From the NCBI GenBank assembly GCA_947626845.1, contig CANQTW010000002.1, positions 1 through 64,000 of the forward strand: 64,000 nucleotides of DNA. The letters are read 5' to 3'. The notes beneath the pieces were generated by a model, which saw nothing but the letters and a program-made list of their open reading frames with translations, was not told where the DNA came from and searched no databases. Source of the stretch: an uncultured Oscillospiraceae bacterium (GTDB taxonomy: Bacteria > Bacillota > Clostridia > Oscillospirales > Oscillospiraceae). This document shows, piece after piece, positions 35,577-44,425 of this stretch. A program made the position numbers and the translations under genes. How positions within the stretch are numbered: position 1 is the first letter of the stretch; every line of letters starts with the position of its first letter.

Positions 35577-35999
35577 ATGTCTGAGGCAAAAATCAGCATC
35601 GAGGCCAAAAAGGCCGAGGCGGTCGAGCGGATGAAGAAGCTCGGCATCTTCCCGCAGACCATCCAGCAGTTCGAGCGCGACGGCAAGATCAGCCTGAGTG
35701 AGCCGCCCTTCGGCGCGTTCTACTGGATCGAGGGCGAGGACCTGAAACGGGTCAAGGAGTTCGAGGCGACCCACAACGCGCTGGTGTTCGTGGGCATCAG
35801 GAGCTACACCGAGTTCGGTGTGATGGACTGCTACCTTTTCGTGAGCGATTACGAGGAGGAGTGGCCGCAGGACCGCGAGGGCATCAAGGAGCAGGAGGTT
35901 CTGGCTTGGGTCTACAACCACGACGCGCCGGACTGCTCCGAGATGGGCTACGTCGGCATCGCGCCGACGCCCGCCGCCGGTCTGCGCCGGACGTGGTGA
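35577..35999 (+). CDS. phage protein of unknown function
   Basis: A 140-residue acidic protein after an AAGGAGG site, first gene of the plus-strand phage run. Two alpha-beta halves are suggested (IQQFERDGKISLSE, then MDCYLFVSDYEEEW). No recognised family. It is close in frame and spacing to the following small genes. Confidence 0.75.
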   Translation: MSEAKISIEAKKAEAVERMKKLGIFPQTIQQFERDGKISLSEPPFGAFYWIEGEDLKRVKEFEATHNALVFVGIRSYTEFGVMDCYLFVSDYEEEWPQDREGIKEQEVLAWVYNHDAPDCSEMGYVGIAPTPAAGLRRTW

Positions 36000-36011
36000 G
36001 GAGGGCTGAAC

Positions 36012-36431
36012 ATGGAGCTGAAGCAGCTTATCGAGCGGCTGAAGGCCGTTCAGTCTGACGGCAATCCCCACCCCTGCCCGCGGTGCGGGCTGAACTCGGC
36101 GGGCACGAGAACTGCGCTCAGTCGGCAGGCCGATGTCTACATCTGCGATGAGTGTGGCACGGACGAGGCCATGCGGGCGGCGGCCAATTTGGCCCCGCTC
36201 CCGCTCGAATACTGGAACTACGCCGCCGCCATCAAAGAGCTGAAGCCGGTGAAATCCTGTCTGACCTGTGAGCACCGGGAAGTCTGCCTCCAGCGCGGGC
36301 TTGCGATTTTCATGCTGTTCATCCAGACCGGGCGGTATGAGGAGGCCGAGGATGCCGGGGCGTATCTGGATATTTCCGGCCAGTGCAATCACTACGAACC
36401 TGAAAAGGAGGACGACAGGGATGGCTTTTGA
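36012..36431 (+). CDS. phage zinc-ribbon protein
   Basis: A 139-residue protein with two zinc-ribbon knuckles (PCPRCG and YICDECG) and a further Cys cluster (CLTCEHREVC). Probably a small nucleic-acid or protein-binding adaptor; exact role unknown. It overlaps the next gene by 11 bases. Confidence 0.75.
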   Translation: MELKQLIERLKAVQSDGNPHPCPRCGLNSAGTRTALSRQADVYICDECGTDEAMRAAANLAPLPLEYWNYAAAIKELKPVKSCLTCEHREVCLQRGLAIFMLFIQTGRYEEAEDAGAYLDISGQCNHYEPEKEDDRDGF

Positions 36432-36645
36432 AATCAAGTTCACCGGGCACGAGGTTCGGGCCCGGAAACTTCTGCTCCAGCAGAAACTCAAAACCGCCGA
36501 GGAACTGGCCCTGATGGCGACCCACGAGGTTGAGCAGGCCATCAACGCCGAGTTCGAGGCCATCGACGCCGGTGAGGACTGGCTGTTAGTTCCGCATGAC
36601 AAGCTGGCCGAGTTCAACGGCATTATCAAATGGATTGAGAGGTGA
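36421..36645 (+). CDS. small phage protein
   Basis: A 74-residue, largely helical protein (KLLLQQKLKTAEELALMATH). GGAGG lies just upstream, within the end of the previous gene. No known family. Confidence 0.7.
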   Translation: MAFEIKFTGHEVRARKLLLQQKLKTAEELALMATHEVEQAINAEFEAIDAGEDWLLVPHDKLAEFNGIIKWIER

Positions 36646-36650
36646 CCGGC

Positions 36651-37034
36651 ATGGCAGTTACTGCTTTTGACATCAAGGCCCAGGTTCACATCCACATCAC
36701 GGGCCAGACCATCGACGACATCATGTGTACCGCCCTGGAGGGCGGAATCACCGGCTGGTGCGACTGCGCCGAGGTCGTCGGCGGGAAATATCTCGGCGAG
36801 TACGCCCATGAGCAAATCTCACGCGGCGGTTCGCTCATGCTCTACGATGCGGAGAGCACCGACAAATGGGAGCTGGACCGCGAGAAGTTTCTGCGGGGTC
36901 TGCGGCTCTGGATGGAGGACGGCGACGGTATCTGCGCTCTGAACGAGGGCGAAGTCGACGCCGCTCTCGTGGATTCCGAAGCTGCCGACCTCATCATCCA
37001 GTACGCTCTGTTCGGAGAGCCGGTGTTCGGGTGA
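36651..37034 (+). CDS. phage protein of unknown function
   Basis: A 127-residue acidic protein with an alpha-beta pattern (HITGQTIDDIMCTALEGGIT, GWCDCAEVVGGKYLGEY). The ATG at 36651 is eight bases after GAGAGG. Similar proteins are seen as accessory genes of Clostridia prophages; I cannot name a function. Confidence 0.72.
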   Translation: MAVTAFDIKAQVHIHITGQTIDDIMCTALEGGITGWCDCAEVVGGKYLGEYAHEQISRGGSLMLYDAESTDKWELDREKFLRGLRLWMEDGDGICALNEGEVDAALVDSEAADLIIQYALFGEPVFG

Positions 37035-37055
37035 CGCTGTGAGGAGGGATGTCAA

Positions 37056-37274
37056 ATGACAATGCTGGACCAAATCAGGCTGGGCAGAGAATCCGCCCAG
37101 AAAGCCGAGGCGCTGTGCCGAGGGTGTAAGTTCAACCCGACGGAAATCGGCATCCAGATTCTCCGGGCGCTCGGTTATGAGGTCAAGGAATACCTCAAAG
37201 GCGACATTTCCGTGACCGACCCCAAGACCGGCAAGCTCTTGTATTTCTTGGACTTGCCGGACTATGAGCCGTGA
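37056..37274 (+). CDS. small phage protein
   Basis: A 72-residue protein after GAGGAGG. The second half reads ALGYEVKEYLKGDISVTDP, suggestive of a small alpha-beta fold. No family recognised. Confidence 0.65.
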   Translation: MTMLDQIRLGRESAQKAEALCRGCKFNPTEIGIQILRALGYEVKEYLKGDISVTDPKTGKLLYFLDLPDYEP

Positions 37275-37287
37275 GGAGGTGAGTGAA

Positions 37288-37905
37288 ATGGCGAAGCACG
37301 AGCCAGAGCCCGGAAAATTCTGCGCGTGGGCTGACAAAAACGAGGCCAACCGGCGGTATCACGATACCGAGTGGGGCGTTCCGGTCCACGAGGACCAGCC
37401 GATGTTTGAACACCTCATGCTGGAGTGCTTGCAGTGCGGTCTAAGCTGGGACCTGATTTTGCAGAAGCGTGACATCATCCGTCGGTGTTTCGACGGGTTC
37501 GACATCGACAAAATCGCTGGGTACGGCGAGGCCGACGTGGAGCGCATCGTGAACACGGAAGGCATGATCCGCTCTCCGCGCAAGGTTCGGGCCGTGATAA
37601 ACAACGCGCGGCAGAGCCAGGAGCTGCGGAAGGAAATCGGCAGTTTCAGCGCCTATTTCTGGGCGTTCACCGGCGGGACCACGCTCATCTACAAGGACCA
37701 CGGCACCCGCGTCCCGGCCAGCAACAGTCTGTCGGAGCGCATCAGCAAAGACCTGAAGAAGCGTGGGTTCCAGTACGTCGGACCGATTACGGTCTATTCC
37801 CACCTGCAAGCCTGTGGAATCATAAACGACCACGATTGGAGCTGCCCGCGTTTCCAGTCGTCGGCCGGGTTGAACCCGGTGGCGCTTCTGGCGGTAGATC
37901 AGTGA
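37288..37905 (+). CDS. DNA-3-methyladenine glycosylase I (Tag-like)
   Basis: A 205-residue enzyme that cuts 3-methyladenine from DNA. Tag features are intact: FCAWA and YHDTEWGVP near the start (Cys and His zinc ligands), GLSWDLILQKR, ACGIINDHDWSC (the other His and Cys ligands), and the conserved LKKRGFQYVGP. Being inside a prophage accessory run, it is probably a cargo gene. The ATG at 37288 follows GGAGG; an upstream in-frame ATG overlaps the previous gene. Confidence 0.88.
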   Translation: MAKHEPEPGKFCAWADKNEANRRYHDTEWGVPVHEDQPMFEHLMLECLQCGLSWDLILQKRDIIRRCFDGFDIDKIAGYGEADVERIVNTEGMIRSPRKVRAVINNARQSQELRKEIGSFSAYFWAFTGGTTLIYKDHGTRVPASNSLSERISKDLKKRGFQYVGPITVYSHLQACGIINDHDWSCPRFQSSAGLNPVALLAVDQ

Positions 37906-37925
37906 GGCGAAAGGAGAAATCAGAA

Positions 37926-38456
37926 ATGAGCGACACGAAAGAGAACGACCGCACCTACACGGTCACGGAGTTCTGCCCGCACTGCGAGAACGAAATCGAG
38001 ATGCGGTGGGACACCGACCGGCTCGGCTACAAAGCCTTCTGCCCGGTCTGCGGCAACCGGCTGATGCTCTGTGACGAGTGCCGGCACGGCGGCCCGGATG
38101 GCGGGCCCATCGGACCCTGCGACTACGACCACGAGACGGACACCTGCCGGTTCAACCCGGCGGTGGTAAACAAGCTCCGGCCTGGGGACGATGTGTACGT
38201 CATCGAGCGGGACGAGGACGACCGGCCCGTCGAGGTGAGCGGCTATATGTGCATCGCGGTGGCGCGAGGCTACGTCATCGTCAGCGCGTTCGTCAACGAC
38301 CTGGGCACGGCGGACGACACGCTGGATTACCTCGCCAGCGAGACGCAGGAGGGCTTTGGAGCGGACTTGCAGGTCTACCGCGTGGTGGATTGCTTTCCCA
38401 CGTCGGAGGCTGCTCACGCCGCCCTGGAGGCCCTGGGAGGCGAGGCCGATGTATGA
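37926..38456 (+). CDS. phage zinc-ribbon protein
   Basis: A 176-residue protein: an N-terminal double zinc ribbon (CPHCENEIEM, CPVCGNRLMLCDEC) followed by an alpha-beta domain of about 110 residues. AAAGGAG lies upstream. Unknown function; overlaps the next gene by eight bases. Confidence 0.75.
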   Translation: MSDTKENDRTYTVTEFCPHCENEIEMRWDTDRLGYKAFCPVCGNRLMLCDECRHGGPDGGPIGPCDYDHETDTCRFNPAVVNKLRPGDDVYVIERDEDDRPVEVSGYMCIAVARGYVIVSAFVNDLGTADDTLDYLASETQEGFGADLQVYRVVDCFPTSEAAHAALEALGGEADV

Positions 38457-38652
38457 GCCGGAGCCGCGGCTGGAGCCGCCGGAGGATGTGATCTTCGCCC
38501 ACTGCGACCGGTGCGGAGACGAGATTTACGAGGGCGATACCTACTACGCCATCGACGGCGAGAACATCTGCGTCGATTGCCTGCGGGACTTCGCCAGTGA
38601 CTATTTTGCAGATTGCGTAGAGGAGGCGAGAATTTATGCAAAGGCGTATTGA
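38449..38652 (+). CDS. small phage zinc-binding protein
   Basis: A 67-residue protein with CDRCGDEI and ICVDCL knuckles, a LIM-like treble-clef pattern. Overlaps genes on both sides, so it is made from one compact mRNA. Confidence 0.72.
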   Translation: MYEPEPRLEPPEDVIFAHCDRCGDEIYEGDTYYAIDGENICVDCLRDFASDYFADCVEEARIYAKAY

Positions 38653-39025
38653 GGAAATCCTGAAGGAGATCCAGGAGCATCCCGCTCGGAGCGCCTGGGA
38701 CAAGGGCGTCAGGCAGTATGCCGAGGAGCTGTTTCGGGAGTACGTCATCGAGGGGCTGCACATCCGGGATGTCAAAATCCGCATCGGCAAGATTGACGAG
38801 AAGGTCCTGCTGAACGGCGCTCGGGATTGGGAGCAGTACAGCTACGGCGGCTGCGCTCTGGCCTACGATGAGGAAATCTGTGAGCGGCTGTGCCCGCCGT
38901 CGTTCCAGAAGAAAAAGTGCGGCGGGGCTCTGCCGCCCGCCCCAGGCGAGACTTGGCTGGACTGGCAGACCAGGGCGCTGCGGCAAGCAGCCCGCGTGGT
39001 AGTCCGGGCGGTCAATCGGAGGTGA
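38636..39025 (+). CDS. phage protein of unknown function
   Basis: A 129-residue protein; the middle contains GKIDEKVLLNGARDWEQYSY, a pattern repeated in many phage accessory proteins, and the C-terminus is basic. GAGGAGG upstream. Confidence 0.72.
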   Translation: MQRRIEEILKEIQEHPARSAWDKGVRQYAEELFREYVIEGLHIRDVKIRIGKIDEKVLLNGARDWEQYSYGGCALAYDEEICERLCPPSFQKKKCGGALPPAPGETWLDWQTRALRQAARVVVRAVNRR

Positions 39026-39030
39026 GCAAA

Positions 39031-39447
39031 GTGAAGCCACTCGAACCCTACCTTCTGAACCTCCGTCTCCCGTCAACTAAGAAGATTGGCGGGGTGCCCG
39101 TGGCGCACAGGCAAACCTGCCCCAGATGTGGACGTGCTCTCGTAAATCTCTACAAACACGGGCGTTATTGGGCCTGCAAAAAGTGCTGGGATGAGATCAC
39201 GGCGACGTTTGCAGAGCGCATGAAAAAGCCGTTGACACCCGATGAACTTCGTAGGCTGAAAGGTCAGCGTATCTGGGTCCAGCCGCCAGAAAACCCGGAA
39301 TATGGCCGCTGGGCAAAAGTGGAGGGCGTGAGTGAGGACGGCGAAGCTCTGTTTTTGGAGAACGATTTCACCTGTCACGAATACGGGCGAGTGTGGCAGG
39401 CTTTTCTGGTCGAGCAATCCGAAACCCAAAAGGAGGAACACGCATGA
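39031..39447 (+). CDS. phage zinc-ribbon protein
   Basis: A 138-residue protein with a CPRCGRALVN and CKKCWDE zinc ribbon in the first third and a beta-rich tail (IWVQPPENPEYG). GTG start eight bases after GGAGG. Overlaps the next gene. Unknown role. Confidence 0.7.
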   Translation: MKPLEPYLLNLRLPSTKKIGGVPVAHRQTCPRCGRALVNLYKHGRYWACKKCWDEITATFAERMKKPLTPDELRRLKGQRIWVQPPENPEYGRWAKVEGVSEDGEALFLENDFTCHEYGRVWQAFLVEQSETQKEEHA

Positions 39448-39851
39448 TAAAGAGTTTCACACCCCAGCGATTCGAGGGGCCCAACCCGCTCCCGAGCTAC
39501 GCCGCGAACGTGAGGGTCTACACCCTCACCGGCGTGGCTCCGGGCGGCTACGTCGTGACCCTCGGAAGGCTCACCGTCGGCGATTCCATGAGCGCCGGCA
39601 ATCCCCTGGCCCATGCCATGTTCGAGAGCTTCACTGACCACGGTGAGCGGCGGAAGGTGGCGCGGACCCGCGTGAGCGGCCATGACCGCGAGTTCATCGC
39701 CGCGAAGAACGCCATGATCGAGACGGGAGTAGAATTTTTCCCTCTCGCATCCTGTTCCTGTGAGGACTTGCTGAACTCGCTCGGCGAGTGGTTCTCCGTC
39801 ACCAACCCCGACATCACGAGCTACGGGCTCGTGTCACAAAGCTGTCATTGA
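39444..39851 (+). CDS. phage protein of unknown function
   Basis: A 135-residue protein after AGGAGG. One Cys cluster (ASCSCEDLL) and a beta-rich first half. No family recognised. Confidence 0.7.
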   Translation: MIKSFTPQRFEGPNPLPSYAANVRVYTLTGVAPGGYVVTLGRLTVGDSMSAGNPLAHAMFESFTDHGERRKVARTRVSGHDREFIAAKNAMIETGVEFFPLASCSCEDLLNSLGEWFSVTNPDITSYGLVSQSCH

Positions 39852-39874
39852 ACTGACGTATAGGAGGTGCTACA

Positions 39875-40339
39875 ATGGTATCGTCCAGAATTTTAACTGC
39901 GCCTATGCGTCTGCACCTGGAGATTCGGAAGAAGTGCAACTTCTTTTGGCTGCGGGACATCCGCGATGTAGACATCAGCCAGTGCTGCGCGAAATGCTTC
40001 ATCGGCGCGAAGGACAACCGCGTCTACTACGGGACCCTTCACAAGTCCCAAGCCGTCGTGGACATCATCGTCCAGCAACACCCCGCCGCGAAGGCATATT
40101 ACCTTTGCGGTTTGAGCGACGGTTTCGTGTGGGCGCTGAACACGCACGTCGCGTTCGTTCCAGACCGGCACTCGGAAATCCACATCGACAACGACCGGAT
40201 CAAGCTGGACATCACGAACGCGAGGCGCATCCACTTCTGGGATTACACGCCGAATCCCCCTGGTGTCTACACCCAGCAGCAGAGAACCTGCCGCAACTGG
40301 ATCTTCGCAAACTATATCAAGGACGGTATGCCGCTATGA
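39875..40339 (+). CDS. phage protein of unknown function
   Basis: A 154-residue protein with scattered Cys (KKCNFFW, QCCAKCF) and an aromatic C-terminus. Four-base overlap with the DUF1848 gene suggests the two act together. No known family. Confidence 0.7.
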   Translation: MVSSRILTAPMRLHLEIRKKCNFFWLRDIRDVDISQCCAKCFIGAKDNRVYYGTLHKSQAVVDIIVQQHPAAKAYYLCGLSDGFVWALNTHVAFVPDRHSEIHIDNDRIKLDITNARRIHFWDYTPNPPGVYTQQQRTCRNWIFANYIKDGMPL

Positions 40340-41172
40340 TAGTAAGTGCGAGTAGACGGACGGACATCCCGGCGCTGTATTCCGAGTGGTTCTATAACCG
40401 CGTTGGGAAAGGATTTGTCCTCCTTAGAAACCCATACAACCCTCTACAGGTCGGGCGTGTTTCGCTCACGCCCGACCGCGTAGACGGGTTCGTATTCTGG
40501 ACCAAGAACGCGGCCCCAATGCTTGGGCGAATCCACGAGCTGGACGCCTTCAAGTATTACTTCCAGTACACGATCACCCCCTACGGGCGGGATGTTGAGC
40601 GCAATATCCCGGACAAAGAGGCGGTCGTCATCCCCGCGTTCAAGAAAATCGGAGCCGACAAGGCCATCTGGCGATACGACCCGGTTTTCCTCAACGAGAA
40701 ATACACCTGGGATTTCCACATCAAAGCGTTCACGAAAATGGCCGAGAGCCTGGAAGGGTTCACGCACAAGGCCGTGATGAGCTTTGTGGATTCCTACCGC
40801 AGCGTGGATTTGAGCCCGCTGCACATTCAGCCCCTCACGCCAGAGCAGCAGTGCGAGTTCGCGCAGCAGCTCTCCGAGATCGCGGCGGCGCACGGCATCA
40901 CGCTCACGGCCTGCGCCGAGGACCTGGGGCTCCCGCAGTCCTGCTGCGTTGACGGCTCCATGTTCGGGGTCGTCAAGCCCAAGGACCGCAACCAGCGCGG
41001 GCTCTGCACCTGCGTCGAGAGCGTTGACATCGGGGCGTACAGCACTTGCAGCAACGGCTGCGCGTATTGTTACGCCAATCGCTTTGGCTACGTCCAGGAA
41101 CGGCCAGACCCGGACTGTGACCTGCTGGGGCCGCCCTTGACGGGCAACGAGAAAATTAAACAGAGGAACTAA
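40336..41172 (+). CDS. DUF1848 family protein
   Basis: A 278-residue protein that opens with the family signature VSASRRTDIPALYSEWF; FWTKN and WRYDPV follow, and the C-terminal CSNGCAYCYANR is a Cys-rich cluster site. Members look like radical-SAM or spore-photolyase relatives and may act on nucleic acid; the activity is not established. It ends the accessory module, before a terminator. Confidence 0.85.
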   Translation: MIVSASRRTDIPALYSEWFYNRVGKGFVLLRNPYNPLQVGRVSLTPDRVDGFVFWTKNAAPMLGRIHELDAFKYYFQYTITPYGRDVERNIPDKEAVVIPAFKKIGADKAIWRYDPVFLNEKYTWDFHIKAFTKMAESLEGFTHKAVMSFVDSYRSVDLSPLHIQPLTPEQQCEFAQQLSEIAAAHGITLTACAEDLGLPQSCCVDGSMFGVVKPKDRNQRGLCTCVESVDIGAYSTCSNGCAYCYANRFGYVQERPDPDCDLLGPPLTGNEKIKQRN

Positions 41173-41177
41173 AATTA

Positions 41178-41209
41178 AGCCTCCGTTCTCGTGAACGGGG
41201 GCTTTTTTT
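41178..41209 (+). terminator. terminator separating accessory and packaging modules
   Basis: AAGCCTCCGTTC and GAACGGGGGCTT form a stem with seven T. It divides the small-gene run from the ParB-terminase operon. Confidence 0.85.
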
Positions 41210-41241
41210 ATGTTTAATTCACGATGAGGAGGACAAAGGAC

Positions 41242-41769
41242 GTGGAAATCATCTACAAGCGTGTCGATGAGCTCACGGAGTATGAGGGCAACGCTCGGCG
41301 GAATGACGCCGGCGTGGCGAAAGTCGCCGAAAGTATCAAAAACTTCGGTTTCCTCAACCCCATCACCATCGACAAAAACGGCGTCATCATCTCGGGCCAC
41401 ACCCGGTTGAAGGCCGCCAAGCAGCTCGGCATGGAGGAGGTTCCCTGCATTGTGCAGGATCTCTCTGAGGAGGACGCCAAGCTGGCCCGGATCATCGACA
41501 ACAAGAGCCACGAGTATTCGACGTGGGATGTCGGCAAGCTGCACCGGGAGTTGGACACCATCGGGCTGCCCTTCAAGAACACCTTCTTCACGCCGAACCG
41601 GGACCGCAAGTTCTTTCAGGACAACAAGCTCCTGATCTTCGGCAACAACGAGCTGCCCATCACCGAGGACGAGTACGCCCGCCTGAAGGCCGTGTACGAC
41701 AAGTACATCGAGCGCAACAAAACCTATCTGGGCTTTGTGATGTTCTTGACGGGAGGTAAAGAGGAATGA
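41242..41769 (+). CDS. ParB-like nuclease domain protein 1
   Basis: A 175-residue protein with a ParB/Sulfiredoxin fold: YEGNARRND and ISGHTRLKAAKQLG are the two signature boxes, with IDNKSHEYSTWD after them. GTG start behind GAGGAGG; an earlier ATG precedes that site. Closely similar to the next gene, so a tandem duplication. Confidence 0.82.
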   Translation: MEIIYKRVDELTEYEGNARRNDAGVAKVAESIKNFGFLNPITIDKNGVIISGHTRLKAAKQLGMEEVPCIVQDLSEEDAKLARIIDNKSHEYSTWDVGKLHRELDTIGLPFKNTFFTPNRDRKFFQDNKLLIFGNNELPITEDEYARLKAVYDKYIERNKTYLGFVMFLTGGKEE

Positions 41770-42611
41770 ACATCAGAGAAGTTTCGACCAGCCGACTGAA
41801 GGAGTACGAGAACAACCCTCGTAACAACGATCTGGCGGTCGAGAAGGTCAAATACAGCATCGAGCGGTTCGGGTTCCTGTTCCCCGTCGTGGTGGACATC
41901 AACTACGTCATCGTCTGCGGCCACACCCGTGTCCGGGCCTGCCGGGAGCTGGGCATCCCCACCGTCCCGTGCATCATTGCCGACGAGCTGACCGAGGACC
42001 AGATCAACCTGTTCCGGCTCATCGACAATAAGACCAGCGAGTATAGTGATTGGGACTTCGAGAAGTTGAAGCAGGAGCTCTCCATGGTGGACCTCACCCT
42101 GGATGAAAACCAGCTCCTGCTGGAGCGGTTTGAACTCTCCGCCGAGGTGTTCGACATCGACGCTGAACAGGCAGAGATCAAGATTCCCGCGTTCAACTTC
42201 ATGGGCGTGAACGAGAAGCCCAAAGCGCCGACGGATAAGAAGCCCCCGGTCAGGACCATTCACAGCGAGGAGGAGACCTGGGACGATGGCGTGATGCCGG
42301 AGGGCGATGTTCCCGAGTACACCGGGCCGGAGCCCGAGCAGGAGGCCGCAGCGCCGGCCCCCACCTTCACCGCCGAGGCCACGCCGGAAGGGACGCACAT
42401 CGACGTTCCCGCTCCCACAGCGGAGGAGCCCAAGAAGTCCAAGGCTGTCCTGCCGTTCTGCCAGTTCCGCTTCGGTGACGTGGCGTTTTTCATCTCCCAG
42501 GTCGAGCTCGACCGGCTGAATGAGAAATACTCCGAGTACATCGACAGCGGGGCGATCCTGGAGGGCAGCTTCGCAAATTACCTGCTGAAAGGAGTGGAGA
42601 CCCGTGATTGA
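41766..42611 (+). CDS. ParB-like nuclease domain protein 2
   Basis: A 281-residue protein. The first 120 residues repeat the ParB pattern of its neighbour (YENNPRNND, VCGHTRVRACRELG, IDNKTSEYSDWD); a Pro/Glu-rich middle leads to a small C-terminal domain. Four-base overlaps on both sides join the three ParB genes. In phages such proteins often sit just before the terminase; the role is unclear. Confidence 0.82.
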   Translation: MNIREVSTSRLKEYENNPRNNDLAVEKVKYSIERFGFLFPVVVDINYVIVCGHTRVRACRELGIPTVPCIIADELTEDQINLFRLIDNKTSEYSDWDFEKLKQELSMVDLTLDENQLLLERFELSAEVFDIDAEQAEIKIPAFNFMGVNEKPKAPTDKKPPVRTIHSEEETWDDGVMPEGDVPEYTGPEPEQEAAAPAPTFTAEATPEGTHIDVPAPTAEEPKKSKAVLPFCQFRFGDVAFFISQVELDRLNEKYSEYIDSGAILEGSFANYLLKGVETRD

Positions 42612-43998
42612 TTTTGTGGAGCGGGTGCCGATTGATGAAATCACCGGGTCCGAGTACAACCCCCGCGCCATCACCGAGGAGGCTCTGGAGAAACTTCAGT
42701 ACAGCATCCGCCGGTTCGGGATGGTGAAGCCCCTGATCGTCAACGCCTCGAACAACGTCATCACCGCCGGCCACCAGCGCAAGAAGGCGGCCACGGCCAT
42801 CGGGCTGAAGTACCTGCCGTGCATCAGGATCAACAGTCCGAACCTGCAAGATGAAATCCTGTTCAACCTCATGCACAACTCCATCGAGACCAGCAAAACC
42901 ACGGTCCGGCTGGAGGAGTACACGGTGGGCGGTTACACCTACTGCCCCCCGGCCAAGGTGAAAATCGAGAGTGAGCCGAAAAACGTGCTCATCTGCTCGG
43001 AGATCACCAAGCTCATGTCTCGCTACGGCGAGTGGGGCAGCGTAGTCACCGACGGTGACGGCCACGTCATTCTCAACGCCGAGTATGCCTACTGCGCGAA
43101 GAAGCTGGGCTACGGCGTCCTGGTCTACGGCATCCCGAACGAGGACGTGCCGGAGTTCCTGGAGTGCATGGGCGTCGAGTATGGCAAGTACAACTTCGAC
43201 AATCTGGGCGTGAAAACCTACCACCAATTCCTGGCCCAGCCCAAGCGGTTGAGCACGGATGGCCGGCAGTCCAACACGTCTATCCTCTATGAGAAATATC
43301 TGATCCCCCGCCTTCAGAAAACCGACAGCATCATCGACATCGGCGCGGGCCGCATGGCATATGTGAAGCTGCTCAAATCCAAGGGCTACAATATCCACGC
43401 CTACGAGCCGTCGCTGATGGTGAAGGGCGCGAACAAGCTGGATATGAAGGGCATCATCGCCAACCTGCTCAACGCTGAGAAACAGGTCAAGCTGAACGGC
43501 CTGTTCGATTGGTGTGTTCTGGAGGCCGTCATCAACTCCGTCGTGGACGATGAGTTTGAAAAGGCCGTCCTCACCGCCTGCAACGCCGTCCTGAAGGCCA
43601 CCGGCACCCTCATCACCTGCACCCGGAACCTCGCATACGTCGAGAAGGCGTATGACAAAACGAAGCTCTCCGCCGGCGCTGGTGACTGCCTGTGGTATCT
43701 GGACGACAAGAACTACACCCTGGGCGTCACGAACGGCATCGTGTTCAAGCAGAAGTTCCACACGCGGGAAAGCTACGTCGAGCTGCTGGAGAACTACTTC
43801 GAGGAAGTCGGTGTGCTCTCCTGCACGGCGGGCTACATCTACTGCGCCTGTTCGCGGCCCCGGCAGTTGCCCCGCGAGGTCTACGAGGAGTATCTGGAGA
43901 AGGAGCTCAACATCGAGTACCCCGGCGGGTTCAAGCACAACAAGCATCGCGGGCTCATGGACGCGCTGATCGCAAGGGTCGCGGAGAGGTATGTCTAA
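42604..43998 (+). CDS. ParB-like domain fused to a class I methyltransferase
   Basis: A 464-residue protein: residues 1-110 are ParB-like (SEYNPRAIT, TAGHQRKKAA), and from about 230 a Rossmann SAM-binding site appears (SIIDIGAGRMAYVKLLKSKG, then YEPS). No DPPY or NPPF catalytic box of DNA base methyltransferases is visible, so the target may not be DNA. It precedes the small terminase with an eight-base overlap. Confidence 0.82.
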   Translation: MIDFVERVPIDEITGSEYNPRAITEEALEKLQYSIRRFGMVKPLIVNASNNVITAGHQRKKAATAIGLKYLPCIRINSPNLQDEILFNLMHNSIETSKTTVRLEEYTVGGYTYCPPAKVKIESEPKNVLICSEITKLMSRYGEWGSVVTDGDGHVILNAEYAYCAKKLGYGVLVYGIPNEDVPEFLECMGVEYGKYNFDNLGVKTYHQFLAQPKRLSTDGRQSNTSILYEKYLIPRLQKTDSIIDIGAGRMAYVKLLKSKGYNIHAYEPSLMVKGANKLDMKGIIANLLNAEKQVKLNGLFDWCVLEAVINSVVDDEFEKAVLTACNAVLKATGTLITCTRNLAYVEKAYDKTKLSAGAGDCLWYLDDKNYTLGVTNGIVFKQKFHTRESYVELLENYFEEVGVLSCTAGYIYCACSRPRQLPREVYEEYLEKELNIEYPGGFKHNKHRGLMDALIARVAERYV

Positions 43999-44425
43999 TG
44001 CGAAAAAGCAGAAGGACTTATTCGAGAAATGGGTAGAGGCCGGTGATGTAGAAAACAAGCTCGGCGTTATCCAGTCGCTCTCTATGCAGGGGATGTCGAT
44101 GGGGCAGATCGCGGAAAACCTCGGTGTTTCGCGGCGCACCCTTCAGAACTTGCAGAAGAAGCACCCCGCGCTGGAGAAAGCCATCAGCCAGGGCCGTCAG
44201 TACGTCGTGGCGATGTGCCAGAACAAGCTGATGGAGCGGGTGTCCCTCGGGGACACGACCGCCATCATCTATGCCCTAAAGGTCTATGGCGGCGACTTCT
44301 TCAATGACCGGAAGGTCGTTGACGCCAAAGTCACCGGCACCCCTGTTTCTGTTCAGCCGCAAGTCCAGATTTACCTTCCCGCCACAGATCCAGAAACAGG
44401 TGATAGTGGTGAGAAAAAAGACTGA
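43991..44425 (+). CDS. small terminase-like HTH protein
   Basis: A 144-residue protein with a C-terminal half typical of packaging small subunits and an HTH (MSMGQIAENLGVSRRTLQNL) for DNA recognition. Overlap with the large terminase gene and position confirm the role. The protein is on the short side. Confidence 0.8.
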   Translation: MSNAKKQKDLFEKWVEAGDVENKLGVIQSLSMQGMSMGQIAENLGVSRRTLQNLQKKHPALEKAISQGRQYVVAMCQNKLMERVSLGDTTAIIYALKVYGGDFFNDRKVVDAKVTGTPVSVQPQVQIYLPATDPETGDSGEKKD

